From assembly GCA_025201845.1 (NCBI GenBank), contig MU603938.1, positions 1-64,000 of the forward strand: a stretch of DNA of 64,000 nt, read 5' to 3'. Position 1 is the stretch's first letter. Every line of letters begins with the position of its first letter. The DNA comes from Martensiomyces pterosporus. Lineage: Eukaryota; Kickxellomycota; Kickxellomycetes; Kickxellales; Kickxellaceae. Both the position numbers and the translations under genes were made by a program. The notes under the pieces are model-generated. The model was not told the origin of the DNA. It saw only the letters and a program-made list of their open reading frames with translations, and did not search any database. Shown here piece after piece: positions 45,521 to 55,124 of this stretch.

Positions 45521-47473
45521 ATGATGAACGCAGCGATTCAGACGAACATTGCGCGGCTCCAAATCATGAGGGCCAAGGTTCTTGCAGCCCTGCGCAAGGG
45601 CGAGAACTACGAGCTAAAGACGGAGCTCAACAGCGAGTATCGGGAAAGACGAAAGGAGGCAGTGCGGCGAGTGATAGCAAACATGACTGTGGGCAAGGAC
45701 GTCAGCGGATTGTTCACAGATGTGCTGAAGAACATGCAGACGGACGACCTGGAAATCAAAAAGCTCATTTACCTGTACCTTATTAACTACGCCAAGACGC
45801 AGCCCGACCTGGTCATCCTTGCAGTGAATACCTTTGTCAAGGACACTGAGGACCACAATCCGCTCATTCGCGCCCTGGCTATCCGTACCATGGGCTGCTT
45901 GCATGTCGATGAGGTGCTTGACTATTTGTGCGACCCGCTGCGCAAGTGCCTGAGGGATCCGAACCCCTATGTGAGAAAGACCGCGATGATGTGCGTGGCC
46001 AAGGTGTTTGAGCTTAGCCAGGCGGTCGCAGAGGAAAATGGGTTCGTGGACGCCGTGCGCGAGGCCCTGTCGGACTCCAACTCGATGGTGGTCGCCAACG
46101 TGGTGTCGGCCTTGGCAGAGATGAACGAGCTGGCGCCAGCGCACGACGTGTGGAGGCTCGACCAGAGTACGGTGGGCAAGCTGCTGACGGCTGTTAACGA
46201 GTGCACTGAGTGGGGCCAAATTGCGATTTTGGAGGCGCTTGTGGAGTACACGCCGCACGACGAGAAGGAGGCAGAGAACATCTGCGAGCGCCTGCTGCCC
46301 AGACTGCAGCACGCCAACGGCAGCGTTGTGCTTACCACTGTGCGTCTGTTGCTCACTTACGAGAAGTATGTCCGGCGTGCTGATTTGCTCTCGCAGTTTT
46401 CGAAGAAGATGGTGCCGCCGCTGGTCACTCTGCTCTCCTCAGAGCCAGAGATCCAGTATGTTGCCCTGCGCAACATCAACATCATCCTGCAGAGGCAGCC
46501 CAAGCTGCTAAGCAAGGAGATCCGCGTCTTCTTCTGCAAATACAACGACCCGATCTACGTCAAGTACGAAAAGCTCGACGTGCTGGTGCGCATTTGCTCG
46601 GAGCGCAATGTGGAGCCACTGCTCAACGAGCTGAAGGAGTACGCCAAGGAGGTGGACGTTGATTTTGTGCGCCGTGCCATCCAGGCTATCGGCCGTCTGG
46701 CTATTCGCTACGACTCGGCTGCCGACAAGGCTGTCAAGGTGCTCACGGAGCTCCTGCAGACCAAGGTCAACTATGTGGTGCAGGAGGTGATGGTCGTGCT
46801 CAAGGACATTTTCCGCCGCTACCCGCAGCGGTTCGACGGCGTCGTTGCCACGCTGTGCGAGAACCTCGAGTATGTCAACGAGCCGGACGCCAAGGCAGCG
46901 CTGATCTGGATCCTGGGCGAGTACTCGGAGCACATCGCCAATATCAGCAATGTGCTGACAAACTTCCTCGAGAGCTTCTTGGAGGAAGAGGATGAGGGCG
47001 TGCAGCTGGCCCTGGTCAATGCCATTGTAAAGTTCTTCCTCAAGCGCCCGCAGCAGGGCCAGGCGTTGGTCCTCAAGACGCTGCAGACTGCAACGGAGAG
47101 GTGCGCCAACCCAGATGTTCGCGACCGCGCATACATTTACTGGCGCCTGCTTTCGGCTGATCCAAACGCTGCTCGCGCTGTGGCGCTGGCAGAAAAGCCG
47201 CCTGTTGAGCTGGAGAATGTCAACCTGCCAGAGCCGCTCCTCCAGGAGCTCGTCTCAGAGCTTGGCTGCGTGTCATCAGTGCTGCAGAAACCCGCCAAGC
47301 TCTTTGTTTACAAGAAGGCAGAGAGAGCTGGCATTCCAAGAGGATCGGAGCTTGCTGGTGCTGACCACGAGTATGCGGATGGCGAAGCAGCATCTCCGGC
47401 TGGCGACGGCAGCACGGCTGGCGGCATGGACACTAGCAACGAGGGCGAGCCTGAGCTGCTCATCTCCTTCTAA
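45521..47473 (+). CDS. AP-1/AP-2 complex beta-adaptin, ear-less
   Basis: A 650-residue large adaptin of the clathrin adaptor AP-1 or AP-2, forming part of the trunk that binds dileucine cargo and membranes. It is single exon. The beta-adaptin trunk runs throughout: GENYELKTELNSEYRERRKE, VGKDVSGLFTDVLKNMQTDD, DTEDHNPLIRALAIRTMGCL, IKVFF-like IRVFFCKYNDPIYVKYEKLD, EVDVDFVRRAIQAIGRLAIR and DVRDRAYIYWRLLSADPNAA. The protein ends shortly after the trunk with a Gly/Ser/Asp-rich tail and lacks the beta ear domain present in animal beta 1/2. The trunk sequence alone cannot say whether it serves AP-1, AP-2 or both. The start is at a double Met; the N-terminus is 12-15 residues longer than in animal homologues. 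Confidence 0.93.
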   Translation: MMNAAIQTNIARLQIMRAKVLAALRKGENYELKTELNSEYRERRKEAVRRVIANMTVGKDVSGLFTDVLKNMQTDDLEIKKLIYLYLINYAKTQPDLVILAVNTFVKDTEDHNPLIRALAIRTMGCLHVDEVLDYLCDPLRKCLRDPNPYVRKTAMMCVAKVFELSQAVAEENGFVDAVREALSDSNSMVVANVVSALAEMNELAPAHDVWRLDQSTVGKLLTAVNECTEWGQIAILEALVEYTPHDEKEAENICERLLPRLQHANGSVVLTTVRLLLTYEKYVRRADLLSQFSKKMVPPLVTLLSSEPEIQYVALRNINIILQRQPKLLSKEIRVFFCKYNDPIYVKYEKLDVLVRICSERNVEPLLNELKEYAKEVDVDFVRRAIQAIGRLAIRYDSAADKAVKVLTELLQTKVNYVVQEVMVVLKDIFRRYPQRFDGVVATLCENLEYVNEPDAKAALIWILGEYSEHIANISNVLTNFLESFLEEEDEGVQLALVNAIVKFFLKRPQQGQALVLKTLQTATERCANPDVRDRAYIYWRLLSADPNAARAVALAEKPPVELENVNLPEPLLQELVSELGCVSSVLQKPAKLFVYKKAERAGIPRGSELAGADHEYADGEAASPAGDGSTAGGMDTSNEGEPELLISF

Positions 47474-47667
47474 GCAAGCCATGCCTCAAAAGCACAAGGT
47501 GCTGTCCCGTTTTCTTCTCGCTTCTGCTCATTCCACACATATCTTTTCAGCAATATCTCTTACTTCTATAAACATTATCGCATCTTGCTGTCCGCCACTG
47601 CCGAGAAAGGGAGCGGTGGCCAAGGTTTTCTTTTGGGGTTCCATTCTTTCCTCCTGTCGACGCGTCG

Positions 47668-48921
47668 CTAGAACTCCAGGCTGTGCTGGGAGGCACTGGG
47701 CTCGCTGCTGGGCTTAAGTGTCGCTACAAAGTCCTCGAACACGTCCACATAGCCCGACAGAGATGTGTTCTTGTTGCCTGCAGATGCCCCCGAGGTCGCG
47801 CTTGCTTCGCGCAAGAGCTGCGCCAGCGTGGGCACAGCAAACGGGTCGAATGTGTCAAACTCGTCGCTGGCAATCGGCGTGCATACGCGGCCAGTCTTTG
47901 GGTGGATGCAGAATGGGCTTTTGAGCAAATGGTTCAAGTGAGTGGTGACATTCTCATCGAGCCTCGGGTACGCATACTGGAGCATCAGATCCCTCTCAAA
48001 CGTGGCCATCGCAAACTTGCTTCCCTTCCTCGCCGCCTTCTTGTCCACGGCATCGATCATATCCGACCACTTCTCCGACGACGATCTGTCTGGCCGCTTC
48101 GACCACTGCGCATCCAGGGTGCTTCTTAGCTCCTCGTCGGGCAGGGCAGCCAGAACCTTCGTCCACCTCTCTCTGGTAAGCAGAATTTCCTGCTCGGTAA
48201 GCAGGACGTCCTCGAAGTAGTCCTCGATGATCTCCAGCGACCTGGTGACATGCGGATGGAGCGTGCTTCTCTGCGTCAAACTGACCTTCTTCCCCTGCTC
48301 AGCGCCGCCGCGGATCATAGTCAAGTATCCAGCGACAGCCTTCCTCCCTGCGTCGTCCAGCTTGCGCGCACGCTCATCGCAGACCCAGCAATGCACACCG
48401 CGGCGACCCGAGTACACCCACATGATTTTCTCGAACCCAAAGTCCTCTCTCAGCGCGCGGTCCAGCACCCTCATAGCAATGACCATAAACTTCCAGCACT
48501 TTGAACAAATGCTGCCGCCCTGGCAGCACGTGCGGATCTCGTCATAGTCGGTCATATCAATGTCAAACACCAGCTCCTTCGATGCGGGCTTGAACACTCC
48601 AGGCTGCAGGGACTTGGCGTGTTTGGGCTGGGCTGTGAAGATGGCACCGATATCGATTTTGCTCGGCGCCAGGCGCGTGAGCTCGCGCTGGAACTCCTCG
48701 GCATCCTTGAATGACTGGTAGCGAAGGTAGATGCCGTCGTTGATGGTGAAGCTGAACTCGCGGTGTGTGAATTCGTTGGTCGGACGAGCGCCGTTGTAAT
48801 TCAGCCAGTTGTAGTAGACCGCGTGTGGAAACAGGCGCTGGTAGAACTGGCCCAGAGTCATGGGCGACACCTCCTCGACGCCATCGTCCACGGCCATATC
48901 TTCTGTGCTTTGCGTAGCCAT
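47668..48921 (-). CDS. PRI1: DNA primase small (catalytic) subunit
   Basis: This encodes the RNA-primer-synthesising subunit of DNA polymerase alpha-primase, 417 residues, single exon (human PRIM1 is 420). The catalytic aspartates are D120 and D122 in ELVFDIDMTDYD. A zinc-binding cluster follows (CCQGGSICSKCW, cysteines near 132-142), then the nucleotide-binding signature WVYSGRRGVHCWVCD (S171-H177). The C-terminal HLLKSPFCIHPKTGRVCTPI is a strong eukaryotic primase signature. The N-terminus has FYQRLFPHAVYYNWLNY. All known catalytic elements are intact. The start ATG at 48921 lies after a region shared with no other gene. Confidence 0.97.
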   Translation of the reverse strand: MATQSTEDMAVDDGVEEVSPMTLGQFYQRLFPHAVYYNWLNYNGARPTNEFTHREFSFTINDGIYLRYQSFKDAEEFQRELTRLAPSKIDIGAIFTAQPKHAKSLQPGVFKPASKELVFDIDMTDYDEIRTCCQGGSICSKCWKFMVIAMRVLDRALREDFGFEKIMWVYSGRRGVHCWVCDERARKLDDAGRKAVAGYLTMIRGGAEQGKKVSLTQRSTLHPHVTRSLEIIEDYFEDVLLTEQEILLTRERWTKVLAALPDEELRSTLDAQWSKRPDRSSSEKWSDMIDAVDKKAARKGSKFAMATFERDLMLQYAYPRLDENVTTHLNHLLKSPFCIHPKTGRVCTPIASDEFDTFDPFAVPTLAQLLREASATSGASAGNKNTSLSGYVDVFEDFVATLKPSSEPSASQHSLEF

Positions 48922-49139
48922 CGCGAATGTGCTGTTAATTGAGTCAATTAAATGTGCGAGAAGTGCAGGTATGGAAGGGAGACGCAGAAAGCAACCCTAA
49001 GACACGAGCAGCGACTGTTTACACAGATTGTGTGCTGCCTTTCAGTCGCAGCCAGTGTTTACGATATAATCGCAGGATCAGATTAAGCGTTTCTATTAAT
49101 AGTTTGCGCGAAGGGCTGCTTGTCTATAATCAGAGCGCG

Positions 49140-50105
49140 TTACTGGGAGGCGTTTCCCCCAAGGAGGACCGCCTGAATGCCCTTCATCAGGCCGCGGATC
49201 TGCTCGGCCTCGTCTCTCGAGAGCTTCTTTCCGGCAACAACGGGCTTTGAAAGCCTCGACTCCCACTCCCTCAGTGCAGCCTTCTCACCCTTGGTGAGCT
49301 TCAAGGACTTGGATGCCTGGCCATTGCACAGGCTCAAGTCGTAGCTCAGGCAGCCGGTCTGCTGGTACATCTTGCGAGACACTAGCCACATCTCCTTCAT
49401 GATCTCGTTCAGCTGGTCGGCCTCCGATTGAGTCAGCGCCATGTCCTTGGCATCGCTGTCCTCGCTGTTGCGCTTGTCGAGCGACCGAGAGGCAGCCAGG
49501 GACGGGGATGGGGTCGGAGACTGGAGGGTCGAGGACAGGGTCGTTGCTGTGGTAGCGTCAGCGGTGCTGGATGCAGAGGCAGAGCTGCTGGCACCTGCGC
49601 CTTCTGCATCAATGCCACCCTTAGCCTCGCTGTCGCTGCTGGTATCGTCCAAGGAGCTGCTTTCGGAAGCCTCGCCAGAGCTCTCGGAGCTGGCTCCGGA
49701 TTCGCTAGCATCGCTAGACTCGTGAACCGCGCTAGCACTGCTGCTCTCTGTTTCTGTCTCCGTTTGCGCGCCATGTTCTGTTGCTGCGCTCTTCGTTGCG
49801 TCTTCCACGTCGTACTGCGAAATGATGTACCGCATACGGGCCTGAAGATGAGCCGTGAAGAACCTAGTCTTGTAGTACATCTCTGCGTGGTCCTGGCGCT
49901 CTGGCGCAAACGTGCGCTGGACTAGGCTATCGAAGATACGGTCCATCTGCTTCTGCAAGTCGGCGCTGTCAGTTGCGCCGCCGGCTGCGGCAGCAGTAGC
50001 GCTAGCAACGGCGTCTGAAGAGGCTGCCGATGCGGGCGCTGCGCGTGCCACTACTGCGCCGAGCACTAAAAGAATGGCGGAGAGGAGGTGCAAAATGCGC
50101 TGCAT
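49140..50105 (-). CDS. Secreted Ser-rich protein of unknown function
   Basis: A 321-residue protein I do not recognise. Residues 1 to about 23 form a signal peptide: MQRILHLLSAILLVLGAVV then ARAAPASA. The middle (about 120-235) is very rich in Ser, Glu, Ala and Thr and is likely O-glycosylated or disordered. The two ends appear folded: DLQKQMDRIFDSLVQRTFAP near the N-terminus and a helical C-terminal block (LTQSEADQLNEIMKEMWLVS through KGIQAVLLGG) with two cysteines (C in TGCLSYDLSLC). The C-terminal part carries alternating charged helices. The ATG at 50105 was chosen over upstream in-frame Mets because it starts the signal peptide. It is probably cell-surface or extracellular; no function is proposed. 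Confidence 0.75.
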   Translation of the reverse strand: MQRILHLLSAILLVLGAVVARAAPASAASSDAVASATAAAAGGATDSADLQKQMDRIFDSLVQRTFAPERQDHAEMYYKTRFFTAHLQARMRYIISQYDVEDATKSAATEHGAQTETETESSSASAVHESSDASESGASSESSGEASESSSLDDTSSDSEAKGGIDAEGAGASSSASASSTADATTATTLSSTLQSPTPSPSLAASRSLDKRNSEDSDAKDMALTQSEADQLNEIMKEMWLVSRKMYQQTGCLSYDLSLCNGQASKSLKLTKGEKAALREWESRLSKPVVAGKKLSRDEAEQIRGLMKGIQAVLLGGNASQ

Positions 50106-50466
50106 TTCAACAAGGGACGGACAAGAGGGGGAGCGTAAAATGAGGTTTAGGTAGCAATAAGCAGGGCGAAGGAGGAGGAAAGGAGCGTGGGGAAGACGAC
50201 GTGCGTGGGCTTGCTGTTCCATGAGCGCTTGCGGGCTGCAGTCTGCATTACGCAGCATTAGCAGAAAATTAATGCGGGCTTGGCAGCCATGCGCGGCTGC
50301 TCATTTTGTGCGACAGTTATCTGGTAAAGTTGGGGCGAGCAAGCGCCCCTGTGCGCATTCTAATAGCCAGGGAGAGCGTGTGGCCGCAATTAAGTGGTAT
50401 ATTATATGAAGACTAAGGAAAGTGTCTGTGGCGGGAAATTGGCGCCGGTGTGAATAGCTACAGCTG
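50106..50466. other. Promoter of secreted Ser-rich gene and 3' flank of RA/PH gene
   Basis: About 360 bases; no gene. The minus-strand leader of the Ser-rich protein lies on the left side and the 3' flank of the RA/PH gene on the right. No strong TATA element was seen. Confidence 0.45.
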
Positions 50467-53232
50467 TCATCTGGATGTGGAGCCGCGGCGCTTGAACCAG
50501 TTGAATCTTGCGGGTGGTCGGGCGACAGGCTGGTCATTCCCGCTGACGTTGCTGACCTTGTTCTTCAGCACAGACGAGCTGTCGCTGGAGGCGGGCTGTG
50601 AGAGGTCGACAATTGACTCGTAGCCAGCCGACCCCTGCCTACGCTTCCGCTCCTCCTCCTCCTTGACGTACTTGTCGATGCTCAGAGGGATCCATCTGGG
50701 CGCCTTTGCCGACGCCCCCGAGTCCGAGACACTGCTGCTGGATTCGCCATCGCTCCTTGTGCTGGCGTGGTGTTGCTGCTGGGGCGACGGGTGGTGGCTT
50801 GGAGAGCGTTGCTGGTGCTGGTGCTGGTGCTGGTGCTGTTGGTGCTGTTGGTGCTGCTGGTGCTGCTTCTGAGATTGCTGTGGCTTCTGCTGGTGGTGTG
50901 GCTGGCCTGATATCGGGTCCATCTGGCTGACAATGAACTCGCTCAGCGACTGTTGCTTGCACACGCCAGGGCTAGAGCAGGGGCTGATGTCTGGCGACGA
51001 GTCACACTCGTCTATAGTCATGGCCGTGTTCCTGCGAGTGGCGAGGGGGTGAAAGTCGCTGGCCGCCGACTTGAGGTTGGCGTGGGACTTGGATTCTGTC
51101 AGTGAGTTGGTGCGGCGTGCGCTGATGATGACCTTGGACTGCCCAGTGATCTGCAGCCCGGCGATGCTGTTGAAGCTGACGGCCCACTGATGGCCCTCGT
51201 CGTGGTCGTCGATCATCAAGCGCACAAGCTCCTGCGAGTCAGGCAGCATGCCAAACGTGCTGCCATACTGCTCGATGGCGGCCTGCGCGGCAGTGGCCAG
51301 GATGTCAGTGCACTGGATGCGCAAGTCCTCGGTCTGCTGAAGCGACGTCGCGCCGGGCAGATCGCGCAGCGACTTGGACACTGGCCCAAAAACGCGCAGG
51401 AGATAGCGGCCATTCCACGCAATAGCCTCAATGGTCACGGAGGCTGGGTCAAGAGAGACGGCAAACTCGCAGTGCTCCATCAGCTGGTCGTCGGCCAGGC
51501 CCTTGCACAGGTCAGCGTGGACGAAGCCATAGAGGACGGTGGGCATCAGGACGCAGTAGCGGCGGCGGAATCCATACCCGTTGGGTGCCTTTCTGTTGAC
51601 ATGGCCCTCGTGGCGTACTGTTGACGGCCCGCCTGGCCGCTGGTGGATTTGTGGCGATATGGCTGAGGACAATGCGTGGCCCACTGCCCCATACGGACCA
51701 TCGCTGCCATCAGCTACACCGCCGCCAACGCCGTGCACGCTGCCCGATTGTGGGCCGCCGCCATTGTTCGCGCCTGTAGCGCTGCTATTGGCGTTGCTGC
51801 TGTTGTTGTTATTGGCGTTGCTGCTGCCACTGTGCAAGGTTGCCGCTGGCAGGGAGGTGTCTGAGGACTGGATGGAATGGGGCACGCCACGGCTGTTGTT
51901 GCTCGCCGCACTGATGCTTCCGCTGGCGCTCGCACTGCACCCAGGCCCAATGCCCATGCCGCCAGCACCGCCGCCAGTGGTCCCGCTAGCGCCTGCGGAG
52001 AGCGTATGGCGGAGCGAGCGACGCCAGATGTCGTAGTCGAACGAGCTGCAGGTGCGGAACGAGTGCGTCTGCTTGGCGTTGAGTTGCGCCGGATTTGTGC
52101 TGGGTGTCAGGAGCTGGATAACCAGAATGCCGCCGTCACCGCCAATGTGGTTGTTCGCAAGAGCCTCGATAAGCGAGCTGACGTTGGGAGCATCTGCAGC
52201 GGCAGTAGCAGAGCTGCTGCCGCTTGTAGTTGATGCAGATGCCCCGGCTTTAGACGTGCTGCGGGGCCAGCTGTGCCCGTCCTGGTCGGTCAGGCGGAAG
52301 GGCTGGGCCAAGTTGACCTCAACGTCCGGCTCCTGCTGGCCCTTCCTTCTGTACAGCCTCAGAACGCGGCAACGCAGCACTGCCCAGCGAAGCTGCCAGC
52401 TCGTGGCCACAGTGTCTGACTGGAGGTAGTAGATGTAGCTCTCGGTGTAGCTGAACTTGAACTCGTGAGGCTGCAGCGGGATGAAGTCGACAATGTGCTG
52501 CAGCTCCAGCACCTCGCCCTTGCGCAGCGGATAGGTGCTGAGCATCTCCTGCGCCTCGAGCCAGTGCCCAGCCGATGTCCAGAAGAGCCCGTACTGCTCG
52601 CGAAACTGCGTCTGGCTCTTTTGGCTAGCTGTATCGGGCAGCCCCACGCCAACGCCTGCAGCACCGCCGCCGCCAGCAGGAAGCGGCGCGCTGGGGTGTG
52701 CCTTTGCCCCGTCTCTCCTAGTGTCCGCCGAGGGGCGCATATCCCCGCCACTGCCAGACGATTCGCCGGTCGCTTCGTTCTGGGCCAGCGTCTGCTGCCA
52801 AATGTTGAAGCGGAGCATGCAGATGTCGCGTGCCTGGGTGACGGTGATGCCGGGCGGGAAGGTGACCTTGCGCCAAATGTCCTTGGCCACGTACCGGACG
52901 TGCAGCGTGATGCTGGTCGTGGCGCCCATCGTAGCTGGAAGCACTGGCGGCGGCTCCACAACGGCATGGCCCGGGCCGCCAGAGCCCCTGCCGTCCCTGC
53001 CCGAGCCCGGCTTTGACAGCGACCCTGTGTATGGAGAAAACGCAGTTCGGCCATCGACCTTTTGCGAGTTGCTGGATGCGCCCAAGAAGGAGGCGAAGGT
53101 TTTGTGGCCCCCAATTATTGGCATGCTGTTTTCGAGTGTGCGGGGTTTGGCAGCTGGCTTGTTGTATCCGCCAACGATGTAGCTGAGGTCTTCGGGTATT
53201 GTGCAGATGTTTAGATGTGTGGGCTCCACCAT
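50467..53232 (-). CDS. RA-like and tandem PH-domain protein
   Basis: A 921-residue single-exon protein. After an N-terminal segment of about 100 residues there is a ubiquitin/Ras-association-like fold (SITLHVRYVAKDIWRKVTFP, then TVTQARDICMLRFNIW), interrupted by a Gly/Ser-rich insertion. It is followed by a first PH domain (SYIYYLQSDTVATSWQLRWA...VLRLYRRKGQQEP...FDYDIWRRSLRHT). A second PH domain starts HEGHVNRKAPNGYGFRRRYC and continues through YLLRVFGPVSKSL to WAVSFNSIAGLQI. The C-terminal ~200 residues are disordered, with a Gln/His-rich repeat, and the last residues are basic. The RA-PH order resembles animal MRL/Grb7-type membrane adaptors, but no orthologue is claimed. It probably binds phosphoinositides and a small GTPase at the cell cortex. 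Confidence 0.7.
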   Translation of the reverse strand: MVEPTHLNICTIPEDLSYIVGGYNKPAAKPRTLENSMPIIGGHKTFASFLGASSNSQKVDGRTAFSPYTGSLSKPGSGRDGRGSGGPGHAVVEPPPVLPATMGATTSITLHVRYVAKDIWRKVTFPPGITVTQARDICMLRFNIWQQTLAQNEATGESSGSGGDMRPSADTRRDGAKAHPSAPLPAGGGGAAGVGVGLPDTASQKSQTQFREQYGLFWTSAGHWLEAQEMLSTYPLRKGEVLELQHIVDFIPLQPHEFKFSYTESYIYYLQSDTVATSWQLRWAVLRCRVLRLYRRKGQQEPDVEVNLAQPFRLTDQDGHSWPRSTSKAGASASTTSGSSSATAAADAPNVSSLIEALANNHIGGDGGILVIQLLTPSTNPAQLNAKQTHSFRTCSSFDYDIWRRSLRHTLSAGASGTTGGGAGGMGIGPGCSASASGSISAASNNSRGVPHSIQSSDTSLPAATLHSGSSNANNNNSSNANSSATGANNGGGPQSGSVHGVGGGVADGSDGPYGAVGHALSSAISPQIHQRPGGPSTVRHEGHVNRKAPNGYGFRRRYCVLMPTVLYGFVHADLCKGLADDQLMEHCEFAVSLDPASVTIEAIAWNGRYLLRVFGPVSKSLRDLPGATSLQQTEDLRIQCTDILATAAQAAIEQYGSTFGMLPDSQELVRLMIDDHDEGHQWAVSFNSIAGLQITGQSKVIISARRTNSLTESKSHANLKSAASDFHPLATRRNTAMTIDECDSSPDISPCSSPGVCKQQSLSEFIVSQMDPISGQPHHQQKPQQSQKQHQQHQQHQQHQHQHQHQQRSPSHHPSPQQQHHASTRSDGESSSSVSDSGASAKAPRWIPLSIDKYVKEEEERKRRQGSAGYESIVDLSQPASSDSSSVLKNKVSNVSGNDQPVARPPARFNWFKRRGSTSR
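50811..50876 (-). repeat. GCTGGT/GCTGTTGGT tandem repeat coding Gln/His-rich tract
   Basis: About eleven related 6- to 9-base units on the plus strand (GCTGGT, GCTGTTGGT) encode the Gln/His-rich tract of the RA/PH protein on the minus strand. The repeat is in frame and imperfect. Confidence 0.85.
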
Positions 53233-55124
53233 GCTACACGGCAGAGGAGGCCAACGCTTGCGATAAATGCGGTCAATAAAGCTGTGTGTGGGTACGAAGA
53301 AGAAAATAAACGCCTATGTGCTTGGCTCTCTACAAGGGAAGGTGCGATAGCGCCGGGGGATTATACATACGAAGGAGGAGCATACAAAACCAGAACAGGA
53401 TATGTGGATGTGGTTGGATCCTAACAGGTCTATCGTCAATATTGCAGGTGAGCTGCAAGTAATCAACAAAAATAGTGACTATTGGATAGTAGGATATAGC
53501 ATGCAGATGCGCCGTTGAAAAGAAGGTAGAAATTCTACAAAAGCAACGTTCCCGTAGAAGGCGGTTGGAGGGAAAAGAAGGGAGAAAAGGTTTGGCCAAG
53601 CCTTGGTGGCAGTGCAGAGCGCGCAAGTTCTTTATAGGTAGTGGATTCATATTGCGTTGCACCAGCACACATGCAGCAGCAGCAAAGGCTGGCGATGCCA
53701 GCCTCTTGGGCAGGGAGGCACGGCTTCTTCCCACCTCCGCGCAACAGCAGCACAGCGCCGCACACGCACCTGCCCTGCTCGCCATGCTTGGCTGCTTACT
53801 CCATATTGCTGTGTGGATTCACCAGCCGGCCTACAAGGCGCACAAGATGAGCAAGCAGCACGAGCAAACCCGGGAGAAGGGGGGAAGCTCTAGGCTGTAT
53901 TATCTCCTCTCGATTGACAGCAACACATGCACGCAGCACCCGTTCTAATTGTTAGGTGCAAGTGCAGCTGCGAGTGTGAATAGCATGTGGTGGGCCCGTC
54001 AAACATGTAACAATACACCCTCCGCCTGGTCAGGAAAAGCCAAGGCACAAGTCTCGTTGTCCCAATTTGTGCATGTTGCGTCCAATTCAAAGCCACAGCC
54101 GATGCGCTGCTGCTCCAGACATCTCAATGCTATATTGCTAACCCAACCGCACGCAACAGAAAACCTGGGAGGCTGCATTGTCGGGAGTGTCCAAGCATGG
54201 CGGATCATTTTGTGGTATGAAGCAAAAAGCTGTTCTTGCGTGTGGCTTTGCCGTTCTGCTGCTTGGCTTCCACCGCAACCGCACAGCTGCCCACCAGCGG
54301 AGCTGCATGTCTCACAATTCTGGTCGTTACATATAGTGCTGGTGCTTTTTATGCCGGCACTTATGACCGCCGAGGTGCTTTGATAGGCGCTGCCTGGAAG
54401 CAGGGGCCTGGATGAACCGCTTTTGCGAGCGTGTGCTAATTGTAGCACCTCTGCATTTACCCCAGTTGTGAATGGCGCGAACCATCCCGGTGGAGCGCAG
54501 TCCACGCTGGTAGCCAGTGGGCTGCCAGACATCTCCAGAGCAACAGCCCTTGGGCGGGCTTGCGCTTGCGGCACCTGGTGTCGCTTGCATCATAGGGCAT
54601 GAGCGCCCTGCTTCATTGGAAGAGGATCAGCCTTCGCAACGGGTGCCACCCTGCTGTGGCTTTTCCTCACTCACTCACCGGTTCTCGCGCCATTTGGCAC
54701 GCCTTCTCCCAGCCAAGCCTCTCTGAAGCACCTTGCTCGGGCTGAAAAGGAAGCGGCTGCCGTAATTGAATCATGGCGTGTCTGGCGCTGGAGTCCTTGG
54801 AATCAGCCGTAGTCTGACTCGGTTAAACAAATGTCACTCTGGCCTCCACCCTCAAAGCAAAATGGCACTGGCGGCAGAAGTGCCAGCACTATGGCCAGCG
54901 AATGCACACCCGCCACCACAGCCGCCCCTCCCATTGACTTCCCCCAACAAAGCCTGCCCGAGGGGCTGACGTCGCTATTGTGCCAAGTCCGTTTCTCCAG
55001 GCAGCAGCAGCATTCATAGACGCCCTGCAAAATCCAGCCAGTGAATGTATTAGGACAGCAGCCTGCTTCACACTAACATGCTACACTGAGTGGCTAATGC
55101 GTTGCTCTCGAAGCTTACAATGCC
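53233..55124. other. 1.9-kb region with no assigned gene
   Basis: The stretch lies between the RA/PH gene start (minus) and the HIRIP3-like 3' end (minus). Several overlapping frames exist on both strands. The best, on the minus strand at 53999-54574 (191 codons), is Cys-rich in its second half (TICNDQNCETCSSAGGQLCG and DATCTNWDNETCALAF), but it has no signal peptide at its start and overlaps equally long rival frames. It could be a spliced secreted protein missing its first exon, a pseudogene or non-coding. I do not call a gene here. Confidence 0.4.
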
